DNA from: Accumulibacter sp.
Lineage (GTDB): Bacteria; Pseudomonadota; Gammaproteobacteria; Burkholderiales; Rhodocyclaceae
Length of the DNA stretch: 18,707 nucleotides
Assembly (NCBI GenBank): GCA_003538495.1
Contig: DPSD01000591.1
Span: 495-19,201, forward strand
Reading direction: 5' to 3'
Shown here: positions 10,823 through 17,422 of the stretch, piece by piece
How positions within the stretch are numbered: position 1 is the first letter of the stretch
Layout: every line of letters starts with the position of its first letter
Notes under the pieces: generated by a model
What the model was told of the DNA's origin: nothing
Database searches by the model: none
Seen by the model: the letters and a program-made list of their open reading frames with translations, nothing else
Translations under genes and position numbers: made by a program

Positions 10823-12568
10823 ATGGACCCCAAGTCCTTCGTTGACTCCGCCGTGCTGCTGCTGGTCGTCGCATCGATCGCGGTCGCCGTGTTCAGGCAT
10901 CTGGGACTCGGTTCGATCCTCGGCCTGCTGGTCACCGGCATCATCGTCGGGCCGCATACGATGGGACCGTTCGTCACCACCAACGTCGAAGACGTCCGCC
11001 AGTTCACCGAAATCGGCGTCGTGCTGCTGTTGTTCCTGATCGGCCTGGAGATGAAACCGCGCCGGCTATGGGCGCTGCGGCGTACTCTCTTCGGGCTGGG
11101 TTCGCTGCAGATCATCCTCTCGGCGCTGTTCATCGCCGGCTATTTCCAGCTGTTCGAGCCGCACTGGCCGACGGCGCTGCTGATCGGCAGCAGTTTTGCC
11201 CTCTCGTCGACGGCCTTCGTCGTCCAGATGCTCAGGGACCAGGGCGAGATCGCCAGCCACCATGGCCAGACCGCTTTCGCCGTCCTGCTGATGCAGGACC
11301 TGGCGGTGGTGCCGCTGCTGGCGCTGATCCCGGTGCTCGCCGATGTCGGCGCGCCACCCTCCGACAGCGCCGTGCTGCAGCAGATCGCGGTAGCCATCGC
11401 GATGGTGCTGATGGTGCTGCTCAGCGGCCGCTACCTGGTGCCCCGGATCCTCGATCACCTGGCCCGCCAGAACAACCGCGAGGCCTTCCTGCTGACCACC
11501 ATGGGCGCCGTGTTCATCGCCGCCTGGGCGATGCACCACGCCGGCATGTCGATGGCGCTGGGCGCCTTCCTGATGGGCATGATGCTCTCCACCTCGCGCT
11601 ACAGCCTGCAGATCGAGGCCAGCATGGAGCCGCACAAGGGCCTGCTGATGAGCCTTTTCTTCGTCGCCGTCGGGATGTCGCTGGACCTCCAGTCGCTGGC
11701 CCTTCACCCCTTCCGGTTCGCCCTGCACGTGGCCGCGATCATCGCCATCAAGGTGGCCGTGCTGTATGTCCTTTGCCGGTGCTTCGGAACCGGTCGCAGC
11801 ATTGCCTTGCGGGTCGCCTTCCTGCTCGCCCAGGGCGGCGAGTTCGGCTTCGTGCTGTTCGGCGCCGCCAAGGCCCTGGGTCTGATCGACGACCCGCTGT
11901 TCGTCATGGCGGTGGCGATCATTTCGGTGAGCATGCTGCTCACGCCAATGCTGGTCAAGATCGGCAACCGCCTGGCACTGCGCGTCGCCGAGGAGCCAGC
12001 CGGCGTTCACCATCGTTTCCGCTATCCGGACGAAGGCGACGAAGCCGCCCCGCGGGTGGTCATCGGTGGCTATGGCCGTGTCGGCCACACCGTCGGCACC
12101 ATCCTGGCCAGCAGCGGCATTCCCTTTGTCGCCTTCGACACCGACGCCGAACTGGTCGCGCGCTGGCGCAGCGAGGGGCATCCGGTCTTCTACGGCGACC
12201 TCGGCGACCCGCAACTGTTGATTGCCACATCGCTCCAGCACGTCGACCTGGTCGTGCTGACCATCGACAACCGGCGCACCTCCGTTCGCGCGGCGTCTCT
12301 GATCCGCTCACAGTTGCCACAGGTCAACCTCCTGGCCCGCGCCCGCGACCTGGCCAGTTGCGACGCCCTGCTCCGCGCCGGCGCCAGCAAGGCCTATCCC
12401 GAGACCCTGGAAGCCAGCCTGCGGCTGGCGGCCGAGACCCTCGAGTCGCTCGGCATCGGCAGCACCGAGACCGAGATGCTGCTCAGCGAGGTGCGCAGTT
12501 CCGACTATGCCCTGGTGCGCTCCGGACCCGAGGGTCATCCCCCGCCAACCGCCCAGGATCCCTCCTGA
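10823..12568 (+). CDS. Kef-type monovalent cation/proton antiporter with C-terminal TrkA-N (RCK) domain
   Basis: This 581-residue inner-membrane protein of the CPA2 family (KefB/KefC-like, COG0475 plus COG1226) probably exchanges K+ or another cation for protons. Residues 1 to about 380 are strongly hydrophobic, with the family signatures GLGSILGLLVTGIIVGP, LLLFLIGLEMKPRRLW, SSFALSSTAFVVQML, MSMALGAFLMGMMLS, LFFVAVGMSLDLQ and LAQGGEFGFVLFG. About 410 to 545 is a Rossmann nucleotide-binding domain: VVIGGYGRVGHTV, a FDTDAE acidic end of beta 2, YGDLGD and LLARARD. The domain probably gates transport in response to NAD(H) or a ligand. The start chosen is ATG at 10823, since the upstream TTG at 10799 adds a poor N-terminus. 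A TAGTAT at 10776-10781 could be its -10. No KefF/KefG-type ancillary subunit gene is adjacent. Confidence 0.9.
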   Translation: MDPKSFVDSAVLLLVVASIAVAVFRHLGLGSILGLLVTGIIVGPHTMGPFVTTNVEDVRQFTEIGVVLLLFLIGLEMKPRRLWALRRTLFGLGSLQIILSALFIAGYFQLFEPHWPTALLIGSSFALSSTAFVVQMLRDQGEIASHHGQTAFAVLLMQDLAVVPLLALIPVLADVGAPPSDSAVLQQIAVAIAMVLMVLLSGRYLVPRILDHLARQNNREAFLLTTMGAVFIAAWAMHHAGMSMALGAFLMGMMLSTSRYSLQIEASMEPHKGLLMSLFFVAVGMSLDLQSLALHPFRFALHVAAIIAIKVAVLYVLCRCFGTGRSIALRVAFLLAQGGEFGFVLFGAAKALGLIDDPLFVMAVAIISVSMLLTPMLVKIGNRLALRVAEEPAGVHHRFRYPDEGDEAAPRVVIGGYGRVGHTVGTILASSGIPFVAFDTDAELVARWRSEGHPVFYGDLGDPQLLIATSLQHVDLVVLTIDNRRTSVRAASLIRSQLPQVNLLARARDLASCDALLRAGASKAYPETLEASLRLAAETLESLGIGSTETEMLLSEVRSSDYALVRSGPEGHPPPTAQDPS

Positions 12569-12659
12569 ACCCCCGTCCGGACCACAGGGAGGGCAGCGAA
12601 GCGCGCCAAAGCAGGCTACTATTGGGGTGTTCGCCAGCCCCGACGAGCCCCCGAACGCC

Positions 12660-13559
12660 ATGCTGAGCACCATCCCCATCCGTTACGTCGAACCCGTCTA
12701 CCGCCCGCCCAGCGAGGCGGAGTCGCTGATCCTGCCGATCACCGACGGCTGTTCGTGGAATCACTGCACCTTCTGCGAGATGTATACCGCGCCGCAGAAG
12801 CGTTTTCGCGCCCGCGACGCGGACGAGGTTCTGGAGAGCATCCGGCGCACCGGCGAAAGCGTCGGCGGCGAGGTCCGGCGCGTCTTCCTGGCCGACGGCG
12901 ACGCGCTGGTGCTGCCGACACGCCGGCTGCTCGAGGTCCTCAACGCGATCCGCGTGCACCTGCCGGCGGTTCGCCGGGTATCGACCTACTGCCTGCCGCG
13001 CAACCTGCGCCGGAAGTCGGTCGACGAACTGCGCGAACTGGCCGCCGCGGGCCTGTCGATCGCCTACGTCGGCGCCGAGTCGGGCGACGACGAAGTCCTC
13101 GAACGGGTCAACAAGGGCGAGACCTTCGAGTCGACGCGCGCCGCGCTCGACAAACTCGGCGCCGCCGGGATCACCCGCTCGGTGATGATCCTCAACGGCC
13201 TCGCCGGCCCGGAACTCTCCTGGCGGCACGCCGAAAACTCGGCGCGCCTGCTGAATGCCACCCAGCCCGAGTATCTGGCGACGCTGGTGGTCAGTTTCCC
13301 GCTTGGCGAGGAGCGTTTCCGCGGCGGCTTCCCCGGCTGGCGACCACTCAGCCTGCGCGAGCTGTTTCTCGAAATGGAGCGTCTTCTCGAACACCTCGAA
13401 CTGCGGCGCACGGTCTTCCGCAGCGACCATGCGTCGAACTGGCTGGTCCTCAAGGGAACGCTGGGCGCCGACAAGCAGCGGCTGCTCGGGCAGGTGCGGC
13501 AGGCGCTTGCCGACCCGGCAAACGCGCCGCTGCGACCGTCCTGGGCGCGGGGACTGTAA
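12660..13559 (+). CDS. Radical SAM protein with CX4CX2C cluster motif
   Basis: This is a 299-residue cytosolic enzyme of the radical SAM superfamily (COG1032-like Fe-S oxidoreductases), with no recognised substrate. The [4Fe-4S] site is DGCSWNHCTFCEMY with Cys31, Cys36 and Cys39, spaced CX4CX2C instead of the usual CX3CX2C. Further on are FLADGDALVLP (the SAM amino-group region), YCLPRNL, a GAESGDDEVLERVNKGE stretch typical of the family's SAM-binding strand, and near the C-terminus HASNWLVLKGTL. No B12-binding, SPASM or TRAM domain is seen, so it is a minimal barrel. The ATG at 12660 is the best start but has no clear ribosome site. A GTG 36 bases upstream in frame (12624) is possible, and a TACTAT near 12617 could be a -10. 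The stop TAA is followed at once, in the same frame, by the sirtuin start, so the two are surely cotranscribed and probably cotranslated. Confidence 0.88.
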   Translation: MLSTIPIRYVEPVYRPPSEAESLILPITDGCSWNHCTFCEMYTAPQKRFRARDADEVLESIRRTGESVGGEVRRVFLADGDALVLPTRRLLEVLNAIRVHLPAVRRVSTYCLPRNLRRKSVDELRELAAAGLSIAYVGAESGDDEVLERVNKGETFESTRAALDKLGAAGITRSVMILNGLAGPELSWRHAENSARLLNATQPEYLATLVVSFPLGEERFRGGFPGWRPLSLRELFLEMERLLEHLELRRTVFRSDHASNWLVLKGTLGADKQRLLGQVRQALADPANAPLRPSWARGL

Positions 13560-13562
13560 TTG
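13549..13562 (+). promoter_or_regulatory. Ribosome site and TTG start of the sirtuin gene, overlapping the radical SAM stop
   Basis: GGGGA (13549-13553) stands six bases before TTG (13560-13562), and the radical SAM stop TAA fills 13557-13559. No ATG or GTG occurs before the conserved GAGIG motif, so this TTG is the only workable start. Confidence 0.6.
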
Positions 13563-14381
13563 GCGGCCGATTACCAGCGCTGCGCCGAACTGATCCGCCA
13601 GGCCGACGGGCTGCTGGTCACCGCCGGCGCCGGCATCGGCGTCGACTCGGGTCTGCCCGACTTTCGCGGGCCGCAGGGTTTCTGGGGCGCCTACCCTGCG
13701 CTTGGCAGGGCGCGCATCGCTTTCGAGCAGATCGCCAACCCGGCGGCGTTCAGGTCCAGACCCCGGCTGGCCTGGGGTTTCTATGGCCATCGCCTGCAGC
13801 TCTACCGGCGCACGCTGCCGCACGAAGGCTTCCAGATCCTGCGCCGGATCGGCGACGGACTGCCGCACGGCTGTTTCGTGTTCACCAGCAACGTCGACGG
13901 ACAGTTCCAGGCGGCGGGTTTTGTCGCCGAGCGGATCAGCGAATGCCACGGGTCGATCCACCACCTGCAATGCAGCGACGGTTGCGAAGACGAGCAGTGC
14001 GGCATCTGGCCGGCCGACGACTTCGCTCCCGAGCTTGACGAGGAACAGTGCCTGCTGACTTCCGATTTGCCGCTCTGCCCGCGCTGCCAGCAGATTGCAC
14101 GACCGAACATCCTGATGTTTGGCGACTGGGGATGGCGCAGCGAACGCAGCGACGCACAGGCCAACCGCCTGCAGACCTGGCTGCACCAGGTCAAACACCT
14201 GCTGGTGATCGAAGTCGGCGCCGGAACCGCTATCCCGACCGCGCGCAGGATGGGCGAGCGCCTGCCGGGGCGACTGATCCGGATCAATCCAACAGAACCG
14301 CAATTGCCGGCCGGCAAGGGCGTGTCGATCACCGCCGGCGGACTGGTCGCGCTGCGCGCGATCGCCGCCGCGCTGGCCTAG
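13560..14381 (+). CDS. Sir2-family NAD-dependent protein deacylase (divergent sirtuin)
   Basis: This 273-residue cytosolic enzyme is predicted to remove acyl groups from lysines (or transfer ADP-ribose) using NAD+. The N-terminal Rossmann half carries TAGAGIGVDSG (GAGIG at 23-27) and PDFRG (33-37). TSNVDG (109-114) takes the place of TQNVD, and ECHGS holds catalytic His130. The zinc module appears as Cys138 and Cys142 plus Cys173 and Cys176, with extra Cys147 and Cys164 between. After it comes RPNILMFGDWGW, then VIEVGAGTAIPTAR where common sirtuins have a GTS motif. Together these place it in a less studied bacterial sirtuin group, which I cannot name with certainty. It begins on TTG directly after the stop of the radical SAM gene, which points to a joint task. 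Lysine deacylation of that enzyme, or a shared NAD/SAM-linked modification, is speculation. Confidence 0.9.
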   Translation: MAADYQRCAELIRQADGLLVTAGAGIGVDSGLPDFRGPQGFWGAYPALGRARIAFEQIANPAAFRSRPRLAWGFYGHRLQLYRRTLPHEGFQILRRIGDGLPHGCFVFTSNVDGQFQAAGFVAERISECHGSIHHLQCSDGCEDEQCGIWPADDFAPELDEEQCLLTSDLPLCPRCQQIARPNILMFGDWGWRSERSDAQANRLQTWLHQVKHLLVIEVGAGTAIPTARRMGERLPGRLIRINPTEPQLPAGKGVSITAGGLVALRAIAAALA

Positions 14382-14445
14382 ACGGCTTCCCGGCAGCCTG
14401 ACACCGCACCCGCAGCCGGCCACTTGCCCCCACACGAGACGCGCC

Positions 14446-15963
14446 ATGCCATCACCCCTGCCCGACCAAGCGCACCATCCGAAACGTACCGACGCCGGAC
14501 GATCGCTGCGCGCCGGCGCGCTGCTTGTTGCTGCACTCGGCGTCGTCGCTGGCTGCGCGACGCCGTCCTCCGGCCAGCGCTCGCCACTCAATCGCTGGAC
14601 CCAATTGGGCCCGGACGGCATCGTCAGCCTGCGGGCGATCGTTGCCGGCGACGACGGGTGCCCGACCGCCATCGTCGATGGCCAGGCTCTCCCGCTGCTG
14701 CCGCGAGCCCAGGCCGCGCCAGCGGCGCAGCCAGACACCCCGGCCAACGCCAACCCGGCTTTCAGGCCGGAATTCCAGGTGACCTCCTGCGAACTCACCT
14801 TGCCGGCGGCAGCCCGCCAGGCGAGCATCGATGGCCAGGCGATCGCCTTGCCCCGAAGCAGTCCGCAACGCATCGTGGTGGTTGGCGATACCGGCTGCCG
14901 GATCAAGGTGACGGCCAGCGCTTCAAGTCCGCCGATCCAGGATTGCGCCAGCCCCGGCGCCTGGCCCTGGCCGCGCCTCGCCGCGGCCGCAGCCCGCACA
15001 CACCCCGACCTGGTGATTCACGTTGGCGACTATCACTACCGTGAATACTGCAACGACCCCGCCCAATGCGCGCCGGTCAGGGACCAGGGAGTGGTCGTCG
15101 GCTACGGCTGGCGCGGCTGGAACGCCGACTTCTTCACCCCGGCGGCACCCCTGCTGAAGGCGGCCCCGTGGATCATGGTGCGCGGCAATCACGAGAACTG
15201 CGATCGTGCGGGCGACGGCTGGATGCGCTTCCTCTCGCCGCTGCCCTACCAGGTTTGCGGCGACCAGTTGTACGGCAGCGACAGCCGCTCGGTGCTGGCC
15301 AACAATCTCACCGCCGACGCCTACCGCATCGACCTCGACCGCGACTTGACGCTGGTCATCGCCGACAACGCCGGTGCCGAGGACTATCTGCCGGCCACTG
15401 CCCGACCGGACGATGTGCCGCTCTTCAAACGCCAGTTGCGCGCGCTGCAATCGCTCCCGGCAAGCCAGCGGGCGTGGCTGTTCACCCATCGGCCGCTGTG
15501 GTACGACCTGCTCAGCGCGCCGTCGCAGCCCAACGCACTGCAGGTCGCGCTGCGCGAGGAGCCGCCGGCGAACCTGCAGATGGTCTTTTCCGGCCACGAA
15601 CACGCCTTCCAGACACTCAATTTCTCGCCAGCGGCGGACCCGGCCTACCGTCCGGCGGGGCGCCCGGCACAGCTGATCGTCGGTGGCGGCGGTACCGAGC
15701 TCGAAGCTTCCGATCCGCAGTCGCCCTTGTACGAGGGGACAAGCGGCGTCGGCAGCAAGGAAAGAGCCAGTCCGCAGGGGCAGCTCTACGATGGCGTCGC
15801 CGCCAGCAGCGGCATCGTCCTCAACCGCTACGGCTTCCTGGTCCTCGAACGCGGCGGCGAAGGCTGGTCCGGCACGCTGCTCGACCCCGACGGGCGGACC
15901 ATCAGTCGCTGCCACCTGACCGGCGAACGCAAGGAAGTCGCTTGCAGCTTCCCGGGTCGGTGA
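14446..15963 (+). CDS. Purple-acid-phosphatase-like metallophosphoesterase lipoprotein
   Basis: This 505-residue exported protein probably hydrolyses phosphate esters in the cell envelope. A 22-residue polar N-region precedes a hydrophobic core and lipobox VAGC (Cys37). Residues 38 to about 140 are a domain with no match I recognise. The catalytic domain shows the five blocks of purple acid phosphatases in order: GDTG (Asp148), GDYHY (Asp195, Tyr198), GNHE (Asn248, His249), THRP (His348) and GHEH (His384, His386). The Tyr in GDxxY would give the iron-tyrosinate charge-transfer colour if that metal is used. Several Cys pairs fit a disulfide-bonded periplasmic or surface protein. The ATG at 14446 has only a weak GAGA upstream, and no later in-frame ATG or GTG precedes the hydrophobic core. 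It lies 64 bases after the sirtuin gene, so sharing their transcript is possible. The substrate is unknown. Confidence 0.88.
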   Translation: MPSPLPDQAHHPKRTDAGRSLRAGALLVAALGVVAGCATPSSGQRSPLNRWTQLGPDGIVSLRAIVAGDDGCPTAIVDGQALPLLPRAQAAPAAQPDTPANANPAFRPEFQVTSCELTLPAAARQASIDGQAIALPRSSPQRIVVVGDTGCRIKVTASASSPPIQDCASPGAWPWPRLAAAAARTHPDLVIHVGDYHYREYCNDPAQCAPVRDQGVVVGYGWRGWNADFFTPAAPLLKAAPWIMVRGNHENCDRAGDGWMRFLSPLPYQVCGDQLYGSDSRSVLANNLTADAYRIDLDRDLTLVIADNAGAEDYLPATARPDDVPLFKRQLRALQSLPASQRAWLFTHRPLWYDLLSAPSQPNALQVALREEPPANLQMVFSGHEHAFQTLNFSPAADPAYRPAGRPAQLIVGGGGTELEASDPQSPLYEGTSGVGSKERASPQGQLYDGVAASSGIVLNRYGFLVLERGGEGWSGTLLDPDGRTISRCHLTGERKEVACSFPGR

Positions 15964-15972
15964 GTCGCCGCG

Positions 15973-15998
15973 GCCGGGCGGCGCGCCGGACGCGCGCT
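15973..15998. terminator. Possible hairpin between convergent genes
   Basis: GCGCG-CCGGA-CGCGC can fold as a GC-only 5-bp stem in the 34-base gap between the convergent phosphatase and acyltransferase genes. It has no T-run on either side, so intrinsic termination is doubtful. Confidence 0.2.
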
Positions 15999-17164
15999 CA
16001 GCGCAGCAGCGACGATCGATCGCGGCGAAATGGCAGATGCGTTGCCGCCTCGTCGCGATAGTCGGCCAGCGCCTCACCCTGCCGTGCCAGATGGCGGCCG
16101 AGCAACTCGCGCATGCCCGGGTCGGCGATCCAGTGTGCCGAATGCACGACGGTCGGCGTGAACCCGCGCGAGACCTTGTGCTCGCCGCCGGCGCCGGGCT
16201 CGAAACGCCGCAAGCCCTGCTCCAGGCAATAGGCGATCCCCTGATAGAAGCAAAGCTCAAAGTGCAGGCTGTGATAATTGCCGCTGCACCCCCAGTAGCG
16301 TCCGTAAAGCACTTCGTCGCTGCAAAAGCAGAGCGCGACGGCCACTGGCAAGCCCCGGTCGCGGGCGATGAAGGCGACCATCCGTCGCCCCAGCGCCGCT
16401 GCCAGATCGGCGAAGCAGGCCGCCGAGAAGACAGCGTGGTTGTTGAACCTGGCGAAGGTATCGGCGTAAAGCGCGTGCAGCAGCGGCCACTCGGCCGGGT
16501 CGATCTGATCGCCATGGCGTGTTTCGATGCGCAGGCCGCTGTCCGCCACCCGCCGCCGCTCGGCCCGGACCTTGCGGCGCCTGGCGGCGCTGAAGGTCGC
16601 CAGATAGCCGTCAAAATCGCCGCAGCCCGAATCGACCCAGTGAAACTGGACGTCGTGGCTGATCAACAGGCCCTCGCGCCGCAGCAGCGCGATATCAGCC
16701 TCGGCAGGCAAGGCCACGTGCCACGACGACACGCCCAGCCCGGCGGCCAGCGCCTGCGCGCTGTCGGCCAGCGCCTGGCGAATCGACGCCGCGGCCGGCC
16801 CCTCGGCGACCAGCAGGCGCGGCCCGGCCACCGGCGTGTGCGGCAGGCAGCTGATCAGCTTCGGATAATACTGGCGGCCGAGTTGCCGATAAGCCGCCGC
16901 CCACGACCAGTCGTAGATGAAGTCGCCGTGGGAATGGGTCTTGACATACAGGGGCAGCAGCCCGACGACCGTGCCTTGCTGGTCGCTGGCCACCAGGTGG
17001 CGAGCCGTCCACCCCCACTCGCGCGCCGCCGCACCGTGGCGCTCGATGATCGCCAGAAAATCGGCATTCAGGAACGGATCGCCGGGTGGACAAAGCGTGG
17101 GCCACGCCGCACGCGGGATCGCGCTGGCCGCGGAGACGGTGCTGATCGACAGGCGGGAAGGCAA
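15998..17164 (-). CDS. COG3146 / DUF482 (FemAB-like) predicted N-acyltransferase
   Basis: This protein of about 388 residues belongs to the GNAT-fold FemAB-like family (PF04339, COG3146). It is widespread in proteobacteria and annotated as a predicted acyltransferase or peptidoglycan-related protein, with no proven reaction. Family blocks seen: DPFLNADFLAIIERHG, LLPLYVKTHSHGDFIYDWSWAAAY, YYPKLISCLPHTPVAGPRLL, FSAARRRKVRAERRRV, YGRYWGCSGNYHSLHFELC and RFEPGAGGEHKVSRGF, ending with SAHWIADP. The frame stays open upstream to 17353, but homologous sequence begins only at the SISTVSAASAIPRAAW segment. I therefore chose TTG at 17164, which has GGAG six bases upstream. The longer version would add 63 residues of low-complexity, Ala/Gly/Arg-rich sequence unlike the family. 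It is divergent from nhaD. Confidence 0.85.
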   Translation of the reverse strand: MPSRLSISTVSAASAIPRAAWPTLCPPGDPFLNADFLAIIERHGAAAREWGWTARHLVASDQQGTVVGLLPLYVKTHSHGDFIYDWSWAAAYRQLGRQYYPKLISCLPHTPVAGPRLLVAEGPAAASIRQALADSAQALAAGLGVSSWHVALPAEADIALLRREGLLISHDVQFHWVDSGCGDFDGYLATFSAARRRKVRAERRRVADSGLRIETRHGDQIDPAEWPLLHALYADTFARFNNHAVFSAACFADLAAALGRRMVAFIARDRGLPVAVALCFCSDEVLYGRYWGCSGNYHSLHFELCFYQGIAYCLEQGLRRFEPGAGGEHKVSRGFTPTVVHSAHWIADPGMRELLGRHLARQGEALADYRDEAATHLPFRRDRSSLLR

Positions 17165-17170
17165 TGCGCT

Positions 17171-17174
17171 CTCC
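17171..17174 (-). promoter_or_regulatory. Ribosome site deciding the TTG start of the COG3146 gene
   Basis: On the minus strand GGAG (17174-17171) precedes TTG (17164-17162) by six bases. This supports the shorter protein over the 451-residue reading that would start at 17353. Confidence 0.5.
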
Positions 17175-17358
17175 AGGGTGAGTGATCGTCGTCGGGGCAC
17201 AGGAACCGAGGCCAGCGGCGCCCGCCGTGCCAGATCTTGCCACAGCTCACGGCCTGGCGAACGTCCGCCCGACGCCGCGGTACCGCCACTGGCGTGCAAC
17301 AGCACACCCGCCCCGACCCCGGACACCCGTTCGGCTGGGTAAGCATCGGCCATTGGGT

Positions 17359-17394
17359 TACTATTTGTCCTCCCGCCACATGGCGCGAAGCGGG
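17359..17394 (+). promoter_or_regulatory. nhaD leader: possible -10 and two competing hairpins
   Basis: TACTAT at 17359-17364 could be a -10. Downstream, CGCCA (17374-17378) can pair with TGGCG (17381-17385) across a very short loop, while CCCGC (17372-17376) can pair with GCGGG (17390-17394). The two foldings share bases and exclude each other. I cannot match them to a known riboswitch. The rest of the 17165-17422 gap shows nothing I can name. Confidence 0.2.
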
Positions 17395-17422
17395 TTTATC
17401 ACAGATCGATGGAAGGTAATTG

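Noticed and set aside
11066..12241. 391-codon minus-strand open frame
   Set aside because: It is antisense to the Kef-type antiporter. It is rich in His, Gln and Gly and has no fold signature.
12483..14999. 838-codon open frame on the minus strand
   Set aside because: It runs antisense across the ends of four clear genes (antiporter, radical SAM, sirtuin, phosphatase), which no real gene would do. Composition is typical of an antisense shadow.
17165..17353. N-terminal extension of the COG3146 protein
   Set aside because: The frame is open, but the 63 residues are Ala/Gly/Arg-rich and outside the family alignment as I remember it, and a GGAG-TTG start follows at 17164.
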